Origin: JAJEFO01 sp022819605
Lineage (GTDB): Bacteria > Pseudomonadota > Alphaproteobacteria > Rhodobacterales > Rhodobacteraceae
Reading direction: 5' to 3'
Length of the DNA stretch: 64,000 nt
Assembly: GCA_965221545.1 (NCBI GenBank)
Contig: OZ244901.1
Span: 2,728,001 to 2,792,000, forward strand
The number at the start of each line of letters is the position of its first letter. Within the stretch, counting starts at the first letter, position 1. Positions 8,367 to 16,614 of this stretch are shown piece by piece. The notes below the pieces were generated by a model, which searched no databases, was not told the origin of the DNA, and saw only the letters and a list, made by a program, of their open reading frames with translations. Made by a program: the position numbers and the translations under genes.

Positions 8367-9355
8367 GGCAACATGCAGATGTCCTTTTGCCGGCGGTGGC
8401 GCTGGCGGCGGTCTGGGGTCTGGCGCAGGCATTGCCGATCGCGCAGCTGAGGCTCCTGACCGAATTCTTGATCCTCACAGCACTGGCGCTGAACTGGAAC
8501 CTGCTGGCAGGCTATGCCGGGCTGATCTCGGTTGGACAGCAGGCCTATGTCGGCATCGGCGCCTATGCGCTTTATGCCGGTGCCGCGCTGATGGGCTGGC
8601 CGCTCCTCGCATCCGTCGTTCTGGCCGCCGCCGTTGCGGCCCTCTTTGCGCTGCTCATCTTTCCGCTCCTGTTCCGTCTGCGCGGCCCGCAATTCGCCAT
8701 CGGTTCCTGGGTGCTGGCCGAGATGTGCCTGCTGGCAGTGGCCAATACCGAAAAACTGGGCGCCGGAACCGGCATCGGCCTGCCAATCAATATCGCCCGC
8801 GCCATGGGCAATACGCGGCCCGAACGCGAGATGTTCATCTTCCTTCTTGTGCTGGCCTTGGCCGCACTGGCCATGATGGGCACGGTGCTGCTTCTGCGTT
8901 CACGCGCCGGGCTTGGCCTGATGGCGGTCCGCGATGACGAAGGCGCGGCCGAAAGCCTGGGCGTCAGCCCCGTGCCGCTGAAACTGGGCATCTACGTGGC
9001 GACTGCGGCAATGACCGGTGCGATTGGCGCTGCCATATTGCTGTTCAAGCTGCGGATGACGCCGGGCTCGGCCTTCAGCCTGATCGACTGGACCGCCTTC
9101 GTGATCTTCATCGTCATCATCGGCGGGCAAGGCCGTGTCTGGGGCCCGGTGCTGGGCGCGGTCCTGTTCTTTGCCCTGCGCACGGTCTTTGCCGATTTCG
9201 GCGCGCTCTATCTCGTGCTTTTGGGCCTCATCGCCATAGCGCTGATGGTTGCCAGCCCCGGAGGGCTGAGCGAATTGATCGAATCCGCCAAAGCCCGGAT
9301 GCGCGAAAAACAGGAAATCGGAAGAAAAGGAACGCACGATGCTGCACTACACTGA
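8363..9355 (+). CDS. ABC transporter permease, LivM type
   Basis: Second permease, 330 residues, about nine to ten hydrophobic segments. Landmarks are ALNWNLLAGYAGLISVGQQA near residue 45, the cytoplasmic loop GLMAVRDDEGAAESLGV near 190 (LivM hallmark) and IGGQGRVWGPVLGA near 250. It overlaps LivH by 4 bases. The last 17 bases overlap the following hydrolase gene, so all six genes from 4778 are probably one transcript. Confidence 0.88.
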   Translation: MRQHADVLLPAVALAAVWGLAQALPIAQLRLLTEFLILTALALNWNLLAGYAGLISVGQQAYVGIGAYALYAGAALMGWPLLASVVLAAAVAALFALLIFPLLFRLRGPQFAIGSWVLAEMCLLAVANTEKLGAGTGIGLPINIARAMGNTRPEREMFIFLLVLALAALAMMGTVLLLRSRAGLGLMAVRDDEGAAESLGVSPVPLKLGIYVATAAMTGAIGAAILLFKLRMTPGSAFSLIDWTAFVIFIVIIGGQGRVWGPVLGAVLFFALRTVFADFGALYLVLLGLIAIALMVASPGGLSELIESAKARMREKQEIGRKGTHDAALH

Positions 9356-10103
9356 TACCGGCGGAGATGGTCCCGCTCTTCTGCTTGTTCATGGCGTATT
9401 GATGAACGAGACCGTCTGGCACAAACAGGTCGGGGCCTTTCGCGATACGCACCGGATCATCACGCTCGACATGGCGGGCTTTGGCAAGTCCCCGGGCACC
9501 GGCGAGATGAGCTTTGCCGACCATGTCCGCGAGATCGACGCGCTTCTGGCGCATCTCGGCCTGGACGGCGTGACCTTTGTCGGCTGGTCCATGGGTGGTG
9601 CGGTGGGTCAGGTCATGGGTCATGTCGCCCCCGGACGCCTGCGCCGCCTGGTGCTGGTCGGCACAACGCCGCAACTGGTCGCGGACGAGGCGTTCGACCT
9701 TGCCCTGCCGCCCGACGCCGTTGCCGAACTGGGTCGTGCCTTCGAATCCGATTTCGCAGCTGGATGCGATGGATTTGCCGAGGCCTGCGCTGGTGAGGAT
9801 CCCGCTTCCGCAGCGTTTCTGGCCAAGGTGATGAAGGGAACCGACCCTGCGATCGGAATGGCTTCGCTCGCCAGCGGCGGTGCGCAGACGCAGCTGGGAA
9901 TCCTGGAAAGGATTGCAGTCGAGACCCATGTCATCCACGGCGCCGAAGACGCGGTCTGCCTGCCGGCTGCGGGCGCGTTCCTGGCGGACAGCATCGCAGG
10001 AAGCGCTGGCCCGGTCATTGCCATTGACGGCGCAGGTCACGCCCCGCTGCTGACCCGCTCCGAGCAGTTTAACGAAGCGTTGCGCACAACCCTCAACAGA
10101 TAG
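9339..10103 (+). CDS. alpha/beta hydrolase
   Basis: Cytoplasmic alpha/beta-fold hydrolase of 254 residues. Visible are the oxyanion-hole HGVLMNETVW near residue 18, the nucleophile elbow GWSMGGA near 85, an acid in the HVIHGAEDAVC region near 200 and the catalytic histidine in IDGAGHAPLL near 230, so the Ser-Asp-His triad is complete. Such proteins cleave esters, lactones or C-C bonds; the substrate is not evident. Being overlapped by and co-transcribed with a LivFGHM-type importer suggests it processes the imported compound or a near downstream product. Confidence 0.82.
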   Translation: MLHYTDTGGDGPALLLVHGVLMNETVWHKQVGAFRDTHRIITLDMAGFGKSPGTGEMSFADHVREIDALLAHLGLDGVTFVGWSMGGAVGQVMGHVAPGRLRRLVLVGTTPQLVADEAFDLALPPDAVAELGRAFESDFAAGCDGFAEACAGEDPASAAFLAKVMKGTDPAIGMASLASGGAQTQLGILERIAVETHVIHGAEDAVCLPAAGAFLADSIAGSAGPVIAIDGAGHAPLLTRSEQFNEALRTTLNR

Positions 10104-10171
10104 CGCGCATCGACACCGGCCTTACGGAACCATGCCTGCTCGGTCGGTTTCCCAAATGATACGAGGCACAA

Positions 10172-10361
10172 GTGACGATCGAACGCGTTCGCCGTGTTGC
10201 CTCTCGCTGCAATGATGCCAAAGAGACCATGGAATGGTACAAAAGGAACCTTGGCATGGGGGCTCATTCTGGCGGTTGCCAAGGATCAGGTCCCGTCGAA
10301 CAAAGAGCCTGATCCCTACATGCATCTCATTCTTGATGGCAAGCGTTCAATCGAGCGGTGA
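10172..10361 (+). pseudogene. VOC (glyoxalase/bleomycin-resistance) family remnant, frameshifted
   Basis: The first frame from GTG 10172 reads CNDAKETMEWYKRNLGMG; after a frameshift near 10263 the next frame reads ILAVAKDQVPSNKEPDPYMH and then LILDGK before a stop. These are consecutive blocks of a vicinal-oxygen-chelate family protein. The rest of the gene (metal-binding C-terminal half) is missing. A relic. Confidence 0.6.
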
Positions 10362-10524
10362 CGGCTTGATTTCCACGTTCATTTGACGGTCTTTCCAGGA
10401 TTCCGACGTCACCCCTAACGTTCCCGTGGCCCCCTACGCCTGATCCCGCTGGCGTTGAACGCGTAGCCGTGCCTGTCCCGTTTCCGATGCGAGCGCTGCT
10501 GCGCGACAATCAAGCTGGAGAGCA

Positions 10525-10552
10525 CCGCCTATCTCGTGCACGAGATTGGCGG
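10525..10552. repeat. 28-bp near-perfect palindrome
   Basis: CCGCC-T-ATCTCGTG / CACGAGAT-T-GGCGG with a single central-flank mismatch. It directly follows GGAGAGCACCGCCT (10518), a sequence resembling the ends of the ISKra4-like element. It lies in the 531-base gap between two convergent operons, so it could act as a terminator-like hairpin or be a decayed mobile element. It lacks a T-run. Confidence 0.55.
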
Positions 10553-10634
10553 CAATTTTCGATTGGGTCTGTCGCCACGCCAATTCGGTGACCCTGACAA
10601 TTCGAGCCACAGTCAGCGCAGCAGGGAAACTGCC

Positions 10635-11969
10635 CTAACCCCGCATGGTACCGGGCAGATAAAGCGCCAGCATTGGCAATGCCGTGATCATTATCAGGCA
10701 CACCAGCATCGCCAGCCAAAACGGCATGATGCCGCGATAGATCTCCTTCATCGAGGCCTCGGATACGCTCTTTACCACAAAGACGTTCATGCCCACCGGC
10801 GGGCTGATCAGGGCCATTTCGAGAACGATCACCATGATGACGCCAAACCAGATCACCAAGTCGGACTGCGTGGCGATTCCGAGCAGCTCGGCAATCCCGG
10901 ATGCCTGGATAATCGGCAGCACTATTGGCAATACAAGAACCATCATCGCGAACCCGTCGAGGAATGTGCCGAGGAAAATGAAAACCGCGAGCACAAGGGC
11001 AAGCAGTGCCAGCGGATGCAGCGCCATTTCTATCAGCGTTTCCGCAAGTTGCGCCGGAATCTGGGTCAGAGCAAGAAACGGCGAGAACACGCTGGCCCCG
11101 ATGATGATGAAGTAGATCATGACAGTTGTTGAAACTGTTCTGAGCAGCGCATCGATGAAGCCGCGAAACGTGAACTCGCGGCGCGGAAGCGAGAAAAGGA
11201 ATGCCAGCACCGCGCCGACCGAGGCCGCCTCGATCGGGGTGAAGACGCCGCCGTAGATGCCGCCGATGGAGATGAAGATGATCAACAGGATCGCGGTGCC
11301 CCGGATCAGGTACTTGATCCGGTCGGCAAGCCCGAAACGTTCGCCTGCCGGACCTATTTCCGGGCTCATCAGCGTCAGGACCCAGATCGTCGCCATGAAA
11401 CAGCCCGACAGGATCAGCCCCGGGATGACGCCCGCCAGAAACAGCCGCCCGATCGATTCCTCGGTCAGGATCGCATAGAGGATGAAGCCGGTGGAAGGCG
11501 GAATGAGAATGCCCAGCGTGCCGCCAGCTGCTACCGCTCCCGCACCAAATTTCGCGTCATAGCCGAACCGCTTCATCTCGGGCAATGCGACGCGACCAAG
11601 CGTCAGCGCCGATGCCACTGAAGATCCCGAGAGCGCCGCAAATCCGGTGCATCCCAATATCGTTGCGTGGGCCAAGCCGCCACGAAAACGCCCGATCCAC
11701 GCATAGGCGGTATTGTAGAGATCGCGGCTCATTCCGGACGTGCTTGCAATGTTGCCCATCAGCACGAACAGCGGGATCACTGTCAGCTCCACGAAGGTCA
11801 GCGTGGCCCAGGTCTCGGTGAACAGCGTCGACACGGCGGCCGACCAGGAGTTCAGCAGCGTGTTTCCGGTCAGGCCCGCCACGATCATCGCGAATGCCAC
11901 TGGCAACCTGAGCGCCATCAGGATCAGCAAGAGCACCAATCCGAAAATCCCGACTTCGACCGAACTCAT
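10635..11969 (-). CDS. dctM: TRAP transporter large permease (DctM type)
   Basis: Inner-membrane protein of 444 residues with about twelve hydrophobic helices, the secondary-transporter subunit of a tripartite ATP-independent periplasmic system. Family landmarks are the SGSSVASA-type motif near 115, AAGGTLGILIPPSTGFILYA near 150, and IGIATQSDLVIWFGVIMVI plus the ISPPVGMNVFV block near 400. Its start overlaps the small-permease stop (11966-11969). It moves carboxylates or similar anions with sodium. The convergent gap at 10104-10634 separates it from the ABC operon. Confidence 0.9.
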   Translation of the reverse strand: MSSVEVGIFGLVLLLILMALRLPVAFAMIVAGLTGNTLLNSWSAAVSTLFTETWATLTFVELTVIPLFVLMGNIASTSGMSRDLYNTAYAWIGRFRGGLAHATILGCTGFAALSGSSVASALTLGRVALPEMKRFGYDAKFGAGAVAAGGTLGILIPPSTGFILYAILTEESIGRLFLAGVIPGLILSGCFMATIWVLTLMSPEIGPAGERFGLADRIKYLIRGTAILLIIFISIGGIYGGVFTPIEAASVGAVLAFLFSLPRREFTFRGFIDALLRTVSTTVMIYFIIIGASVFSPFLALTQIPAQLAETLIEMALHPLALLALVLAVFIFLGTFLDGFAMMVLVLPIVLPIIQASGIAELLGIATQSDLVIWFGVIMVIVLEMALISPPVGMNVFVVKSVSEASMKEIYRGIMPFWLAMLVCLIMITALPMLALYLPGTMRG

Positions 11970-12463
11970 GCACCGGCGTCCTGTCGACCGGAGCCGGAAG
12001 CCCGGAAATCCGAATAGGTTTCATACAGGACAACAAGTGCATGCAGCGCACCGATCACGGTAATTAGGCGGATGAACGACAAGTGCGGGATCAGGATCAT
12101 GTTGGTGGCTTCGCCAAAAAGCACCGCGTCTTCGGCCGCCTCGATCGAGCGCCACGCGATCAGCGCGAATGTTCCTGCCACCAGCAGTTTCACCACCAGT
12201 CGCCGCAGGATTTCCAGCGCTCGGATCGGGATCGCCTCATACAGATCGACGCTGATGTGCCCGGCGATCCTCCAAGTATAGGGCGCGGCCAGCATCAGCG
12301 ACACGACCATGCCCATTTCGACCAAGTCTTGCCGCCCCCGCAGCGGTGCCGAAAAGAGGTAGCGCAGCAGGACGTCATAGAATGTCAGCGCGACGACAAA
12401 GCACAGCACAAGCCCGGCAATCACGGACATGAGCATCGCAACCCGATCGATCAGCCTGTCCAT
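11966..12463 (-). CDS. dctQ: TRAP transporter small permease (DctQ type)
   Basis: Small membrane subunit of 165 residues with four hydrophobic helices. The family pattern is seen in FYDVLLRYLFSAPLRGRQDLVEMGMV after the first helix and in HISVDLYEAIP before the third. It overlaps the large-permease start by four bases and begins 49 bases after the binding-protein stop, so the three genes form one unit transcribed dctP-dctQ-dctM. Confidence 0.88.
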   Translation of the reverse strand: MDRLIDRVAMLMSVIAGLVLCFVVALTFYDVLLRYLFSAPLRGRQDLVEMGMVVSLMLAAPYTWRIAGHISVDLYEAIPIRALEILRRLVVKLLVAGTFALIAWRSIEAAEDAVLFGEATNMILIPHLSFIRLITVIGALHALVVLYETYSDFRASGSGRQDAGA

Positions 12464-12512
12464 GCCGCGCCCTTTGTTCGCGTCCCCGGCCGAAACCAGG
12501 GACGGAAAGCCC

Positions 12513-13523
12513 TCAATTCAACATCGCATCGATGATTTGGGTCGCCGGGACGCCTTGGGCATCGAATTCAGTCTTCAAGCTGGCGACCGCTCCAGCCGCA
12601 GCTGCGTCGAAGGCCGCCCGCTCCTTGTCCGACAAGACGATGATCTCGGCACCTTCCTTGTCGGCGAATCTGCCCATGGCAATCTCGCCAAACCTGGCCA
12701 GACCCGCCGCCGAGCGCTGCGAAATGCCGAGCCCGGTCAGGTTGTCCAGTGCGGCGCGGTCGTCGGCGCTCAGCTCGTTCAATGCTTCTTCGTTGGCCAC
12801 AAGGAAAATGGTCGTCGGCATTTCCGGCAGGTTGGTGGTGACGTAGTTCGTGGTCTCGATCAGCTTGAAGATCAAAAGCGAATCCGAACCCATCAATGCA
12901 CCATCGACGACACCGGTGCTCATCGACGTGTAGACCTTGTTGGCGGGCATTGGCACCGCCGTGGCACCGTAGGCCTCGATGATCGCGGCGGCCGAGGACG
13001 AAGCCACTCGGATTTTCAGGCCGGCGAGATCATCCATGCTGTGGATTGGTCTGTCTCGCATCATCAGCACCGCGGGCGGGGTTACGAAAAGTGCCAGCGG
13101 CACGGTCTTCTTGAACTCGTCCCTGAGGTGCTCGTCCATTACCTTCCAGAGCTTTGCGGTGGCGTCCTCGTGGCCCTGAGTGACGCCGGGCAGCTCGATC
13201 AGCAGCGTTCTTGGAAAGACCGAGGACGTGTAACCCGGCAGGCCGTACGTGATTTCCGCCACCCGGCTGACGGCACGCTTGTATTGCTCGACCGGGCCTT
13301 TGCCAAGTTCGCCTGAAGGATAGATCTCGATCTTGGTCGAACCACCGGTCGCGACGTCGATATCGGCTGCCAGCTTCTCGAAGATCGGCTCGTGCAGGAC
13401 GTAGACCGGCGGCAGGAAACTGGCGAGCTTGAGCACGTTTTCGGCCAAAGCACCGGACGTTGGAGCGACGAGCGCAAGTCCGGCGGCTGCGCCGGCAAAG
13501 AAAGTTCTTCTGACGATGTTCAT
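12513..13523 (-). CDS. dctP: TRAP transporter substrate-binding protein (DctP type)
   Basis: Periplasmic receptor of 336 residues. A Sec-type signal peptide (NIVRRTFFAGAAAGLALVAP, cleavage near ALAE) precedes a DctP fold with the usual KIEIYPSGELGKGPVEQYKR, the substrate-gating region GLKIRVASSSAA (the Arg that salt-bridges carboxylates lies here) and YTSMSTGVVDGALMG. Start ATG 13523 has GGGGAG 7 bases upstream. It is divergent from the IclR regulator with only 81 bases between, so that regulator very likely controls it. The ligand is unknown; the divergent urocanase/CoA-transferase operon suggests an imidazole or related carboxylate. Confidence 0.9.
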   Translation of the reverse strand: MNIVRRTFFAGAAAGLALVAPTSGALAENVLKLASFLPPVYVLHEPIFEKLAADIDVATGGSTKIEIYPSGELGKGPVEQYKRAVSRVAEITYGLPGYTSSVFPRTLLIELPGVTQGHEDATAKLWKVMDEHLRDEFKKTVPLALFVTPPAVLMMRDRPIHSMDDLAGLKIRVASSSAAAIIEAYGATAVPMPANKVYTSMSTGVVDGALMGSDSLLIFKLIETTNYVTTNLPEMPTTIFLVANEEALNELSADDRAALDNLTGLGISQRSAAGLARFGEIAMGRFADKEGAEIIVLSDKERAAFDAAAAGAVASLKTEFDAQGVPATQIIDAMLN

Positions 13524-13564
13524 TGGACGACTCCCCGGTGAGCATTTTGCGACTTGAGGATTTT

Positions 13565-13583
13565 ACTATTCCAAATAGTGGGA
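13565..13583. promoter_or_regulatory. candidate IclR-family operator in the TRAP/iclR divergent promoter
   Basis: ACTATTCCAAATAGT (13565-13579) is a perfect inverted repeat around CCA. It also contains the TTCCA-N5-TGGGA arrangement (13569-13583) resembling known IclR-family sites. TGGGACA recurs 21 bases further on (79-85 and 13600-13606). On the minus strand a TTGATT and a TAGTAA spaced 17 bases apart would place the palindrome over the dctP promoter, consistent with repression. Seen directly; binding is inference. Confidence 0.5.
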
Positions 13584-13604
13584 CAAATCAATATATATTG
13601 GGAC

Positions 13605-14426
13605 ATGAATCGGAACTCCATCGATATCGCGCCGCCGCCCGGTGTCGGGCTCATCCAGAAGACGTTGCAAATACTCGATCTTTTTCAAGCCAATGCGCCT
13701 GCCTGGACACAAAGCGAGATTTCGAAGGAAACGGGAATGCCAAGGTCCACGGTCAACCGGCTGGTGAAGTTCTTGACCGAACGGGGACACTTGACGGTGC
13801 TTTACGGTCAGAACCGCTATTCGCTGGGACCCGCTTCGGTTGATCTGGGGCGACGAGCCGCCGCTCTCTTCGACTTTCGCGGCCTGTGCCGCCCCGTTCT
13901 TGCGCGGCTGTCGCAAGAGACGCAGGAAACGATCATTCTGACATCGGTGGTCGGTGCAGGAAACGCGGTACGCTGCGTCGACCAGATCGAAAGCACGCGC
14001 GATGGCCTGCGGGTCTTTGAACAGATCGGCAATGTCTTGCCGTTGAACGCGGGGGCCGCCCCGCGCGCGGTTCTGGCCGCGTTGCCCGAGTCCGACCGCG
14101 AGCGTTTCCTGTCGGGGCAGCTGGCGGCAGTGACGGACAGCACGCCGACGAGCGCCGCGGGTTTGCGACGCAGGATTGCAGAAACCCGCCGGCGCGGGTT
14201 CGCGGTCTCGAATGGCGAAACCTATGAGGGCGTAGTCGGGATTGGTGCGGCGTTCTACTGGGGCGATGGCAGCCCGGCGGGCAGTTTGGCCATCGCGCTG
14301 CCGGCGCAACGTGCCTCGGCAGATGTCGTGACCCGGATGGGCGAGCTTCTGAAAGGCGCCTGCGATGAGGTCAGCGCCATGATGGCCGCAGGCAAGGTCG
14401 GCGCACCGACAACGCCGGAGTCATGA
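13605..14426 (+). CDS. IclR family transcriptional regulator
   Basis: Regulator of 273 residues with an N-terminal winged helix (LIQKTLQILDLF, then WTQSEISKETGMPRSTVNRL near 40-60) and a C-terminal ligand-binding domain (SVVGAGNAVRCVDQIEST near 125; GAAPRAVLAALPE near 160). I prefer ATG 13605 over TTG 13554 because the latter would put the candidate operator inside the gene. It is divergent from the TRAP genes and its stop overlaps the quinone-oxidoreductase-like gene (ATGA at 14423), so it heads the operon it probably controls. Confidence 0.85.
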   Translation: MNRNSIDIAPPPGVGLIQKTLQILDLFQANAPAWTQSEISKETGMPRSTVNRLVKFLTERGHLTVLYGQNRYSLGPASVDLGRRAAALFDFRGLCRPVLARLSQETQETIILTSVVGAGNAVRCVDQIESTRDGLRVFEQIGNVLPLNAGAAPRAVLAALPESDRERFLSGQLAAVTDSTPTSAAGLRRRIAETRRRGFAVSNGETYEGVVGIGAAFYWGDGSPAGSLAIALPAQRASADVVTRMGELLKGACDEVSAMMAAGKVGAPTTPES

Positions 14427-15409
14427 GGGCATGGGTTTCAGCCGAACCGGGGCTCGAAAACCTGGAGGTTCGAGATCTCGCCAAACCTGTGCCGGAGGAT
14501 GGGCTTCTTCTGGTGCGCGTCACGCATGCAGCACTGAACTACTCGGACCTGCTGATGCTCGACGACCAATACCAAGTCCGGCCGCCCAGGCCCTTTGCTC
14601 TGGGACAGGAGATCGTCGGCATCGTCGAGGAGGCGCCGCGGGGGTCGGGATTCGAGCGTGGCGACAGGATCGCCAGCAAGGTGCTGTGGGGTGGCTTTGC
14701 GGACTTCGTCCTGGCGCGTGCCGATATGGCGATCCGAGTGCCAGACAGCTTCAGCCCGGCAAGCGCGGCAGCATTGCCGGTGTCCTATTCAACGGCGCTG
14801 GTGGCGATCGATTACTGCGGCAAGCTTGCTTCCGGCGAGCATGCACTGATCCACGCGGCCGCGGGAGGGGTCGGGCTTGCCGCGGTCGAGATCGCGTCTG
14901 CCCGAGGCGCGACGGTGATCGCGACGGCCGGTACAAAAGACCGCTTGGCTGTGGCTGCGGTGCACGGCGCGACACATTGCGTCAATTACGGCGACACAGA
15001 CTGGGTAGACCAGGTCAAGACGCTCACGGGCGGCAAGGGTGCGGACATGATTCTTGATCCCGTCGGCGGCGAGATCGGTGAAGCCAGCCTGCGCTGCATC
15101 GCGCTTGATGGGCGTTATCTGATTGTCGGCTTCGCCTCGGGCGCGATGCCGAAGCTGGCGGCAAACCGGCTTCTTCTGAATCGCGCCAGCGCGATCGGAG
15201 TCTACTGGAACCACGACAAGGACCGCGCGCTGATCGCCGACATCAACCGCGAGATGGAATCGCTGATCAAGGCGGGTCGGATCAATCCGGTGATCGACGA
15301 CCGACACGGGTTCGACGAATTGCCGCAGGCACTTGACGATCTGAGAAATCGCCGGGTCGTCGGCAAGATGGTTCTGCGGGTCGATGCCGAACGGGAGGGT
15401 GCGGAATGA
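14423..15409 (+). CDS. zinc-independent quinone oxidoreductase / enoyl reductase of the MDR superfamily
   Basis: Medium-chain dehydrogenase/reductase of 328 residues without the zinc-ligand pattern of alcohol dehydrogenases. The GroES-like part has HAALNYSDLLMLDDQYQ near 35. The nucleotide fold shows HAAAGGVGLAAVEIA near 145 and GADMILDPVGGEIGE near 210, as in NADPH:quinone reductases. Reactions in this family include reduction of quinones, enones and enoyl-CoA. Neighbouring a class III CoA-transferase, enoyl-CoA reduction is a reasonable guess. ATGA overlaps on both sides (14423 and 15406) imply tight co-translation. Confidence 0.85.
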   Translation: MRAWVSAEPGLENLEVRDLAKPVPEDGLLLVRVTHAALNYSDLLMLDDQYQVRPPRPFALGQEIVGIVEEAPRGSGFERGDRIASKVLWGGFADFVLARADMAIRVPDSFSPASAAALPVSYSTALVAIDYCGKLASGEHALIHAAAGGVGLAAVEIASARGATVIATAGTKDRLAVAAVHGATHCVNYGDTDWVDQVKTLTGGKGADMILDPVGGEIGEASLRCIALDGRYLIVGFASGAMPKLAANRLLLNRASAIGVYWNHDKDRALIADINREMESLIKAGRINPVIDDRHGFDELPQALDDLRNRRVVGKMVLRVDAEREGAE

Positions 15410-16602
15410 GTGGCGGCAAGGGATTGCTCGGCGGGATCCGAATTCTTGACCTTTCTCGAGTGATGTCGGGACCTTACTGCACTTCGATGCTTGCCGATCT
15501 CGGCGCGGAGGTGATCAAGGTCGAAATGCCCGGGGATGGCGACGAGGCCCGTTATTTCGGCCCCTACAAGGACGGCCAGAGCGCCTATTTCATATTGCTC
15601 AACCGGAACAAGAAAAGCGTGACGGTCAACCTCAAGGCACCCGAGGGGCGCGCGCTGATCGAAAGCCTGATTCCCAAATGCGACGTGCTGGTGGAGAACT
15701 TCCGGCCCGGCGTGATGGCGCGGCTGGGTCTGGACGAGCCGTCCGTGCGGGCGCTGAACGAGAATGTCATATACACCTCGATCTCCGGCTTCGGCCAGGA
15801 AGGCCCGTTGAAAGACTGGCCGGCGTTCGATCTGGTGATCCAGGCAATGAGCGGGCTGATGAGCCTGACCGGGCCAAAGGGCGGTCCGGCGACCGCCGTG
15901 GGCGAATCCGTGGCCGACGTATGCACCGGCATGTTTGCCGCCTTCGGCACGATGGCGGCGCTCTTTGACCGCGAGCGCACCGGCAAGGGCGCGCATGTGG
16001 ATGTGGCAATGCTGGATGCGATGATGTCGATGCAGCTGACTGGCCTCGCGCGGCAGCTCTACAAGGACGACACCCCGCGGCCTGCCGGAAACCGCCACCC
16101 GGTCACCTACCCGGTCGACAGCTTCGCAACGCAGGACGGCGACATCGTGCTGGTGTGTTTCAGCGACGGTCTCTTCCGCGCTTTGGCCGAAGTGATCGGC
16201 CATCCGGCGCTGGCGGATGACCCGGAATTCGCCACCAACGCCGCACGCAACCGAAACGAGGACAAGTTGCGGGCGTTGATCGCCGATTGGGCCGGTGGCC
16301 TGCCGCAGTCAAGGGCAATCGCCGTCCTTCTGGATCGCAACATACCCGCCGCCCCGGTGTGGGATCTGCGCCAGCTGACCGAGTCTGACCATGTGAAAGA
16401 AAGGCGCCTGGTTGTTCAAGGTCAGCAGGGCAAGCTCGGGACTGTCCCGCTGGTGCCGCAGCCCGCAAGACTGTCGAACGGCAGCGTCCCGGAGACCTTC
16501 ACGAGTCCGACACTGGGCGAACACACAGACGCAGTTCTCAAGCAGCTTGCCGATCTGACGGACGCCGAGATTGCGGAGCTTCGCAGCTCGAAGACAATCT
16601 GA
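15406..16602 (+). CDS. class III (CaiB/BaiF family) CoA-transferase
   Basis: Enzyme of 398 residues transferring CoA between carboxylic acids through an aspartyl-CoA thioester. N-terminal ILDLSRVMSGPYCTSMLADL and GAEVIKVEMPG match the family, as do LNRNKKSVTVNLK and VENFRPGVMARLGL. The catalytic aspartate is expected in GESVADVCTGMFAAFG near residue 170. Length is typical. The operon position between an MDR reductase and urocanase suggests activation of a pathway acid to its CoA ester. The 12-base gap to the urocanase gene keeps it in the same transcript. Confidence 0.88.
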   Translation: MSGGKGLLGGIRILDLSRVMSGPYCTSMLADLGAEVIKVEMPGDGDEARYFGPYKDGQSAYFILLNRNKKSVTVNLKAPEGRALIESLIPKCDVLVENFRPGVMARLGLDEPSVRALNENVIYTSISGFGQEGPLKDWPAFDLVIQAMSGLMSLTGPKGGPATAVGESVADVCTGMFAAFGTMAALFDRERTGKGAHVDVAMLDAMMSMQLTGLARQLYKDDTPRPAGNRHPVTYPVDSFATQDGDIVLVCFSDGLFRALAEVIGHPALADDPEFATNAARNRNEDKLRALIADWAGGLPQSRAIAVLLDRNIPAAPVWDLRQLTESDHVKERRLVVQGQQGKLGTVPLVPQPARLSNGSVPETFTSPTLGEHTDAVLKQLADLTDAEIAELRSSKTI

Positions 16603-16614
16603 GGAACCGAATGC

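Noticed and set aside
10525..10552. Rho-independent terminator for the two convergent operons
   Set aside because: Stem is strong but there is no T-tract on either strand, and the flanks resemble an element end; kept only as a palindrome.
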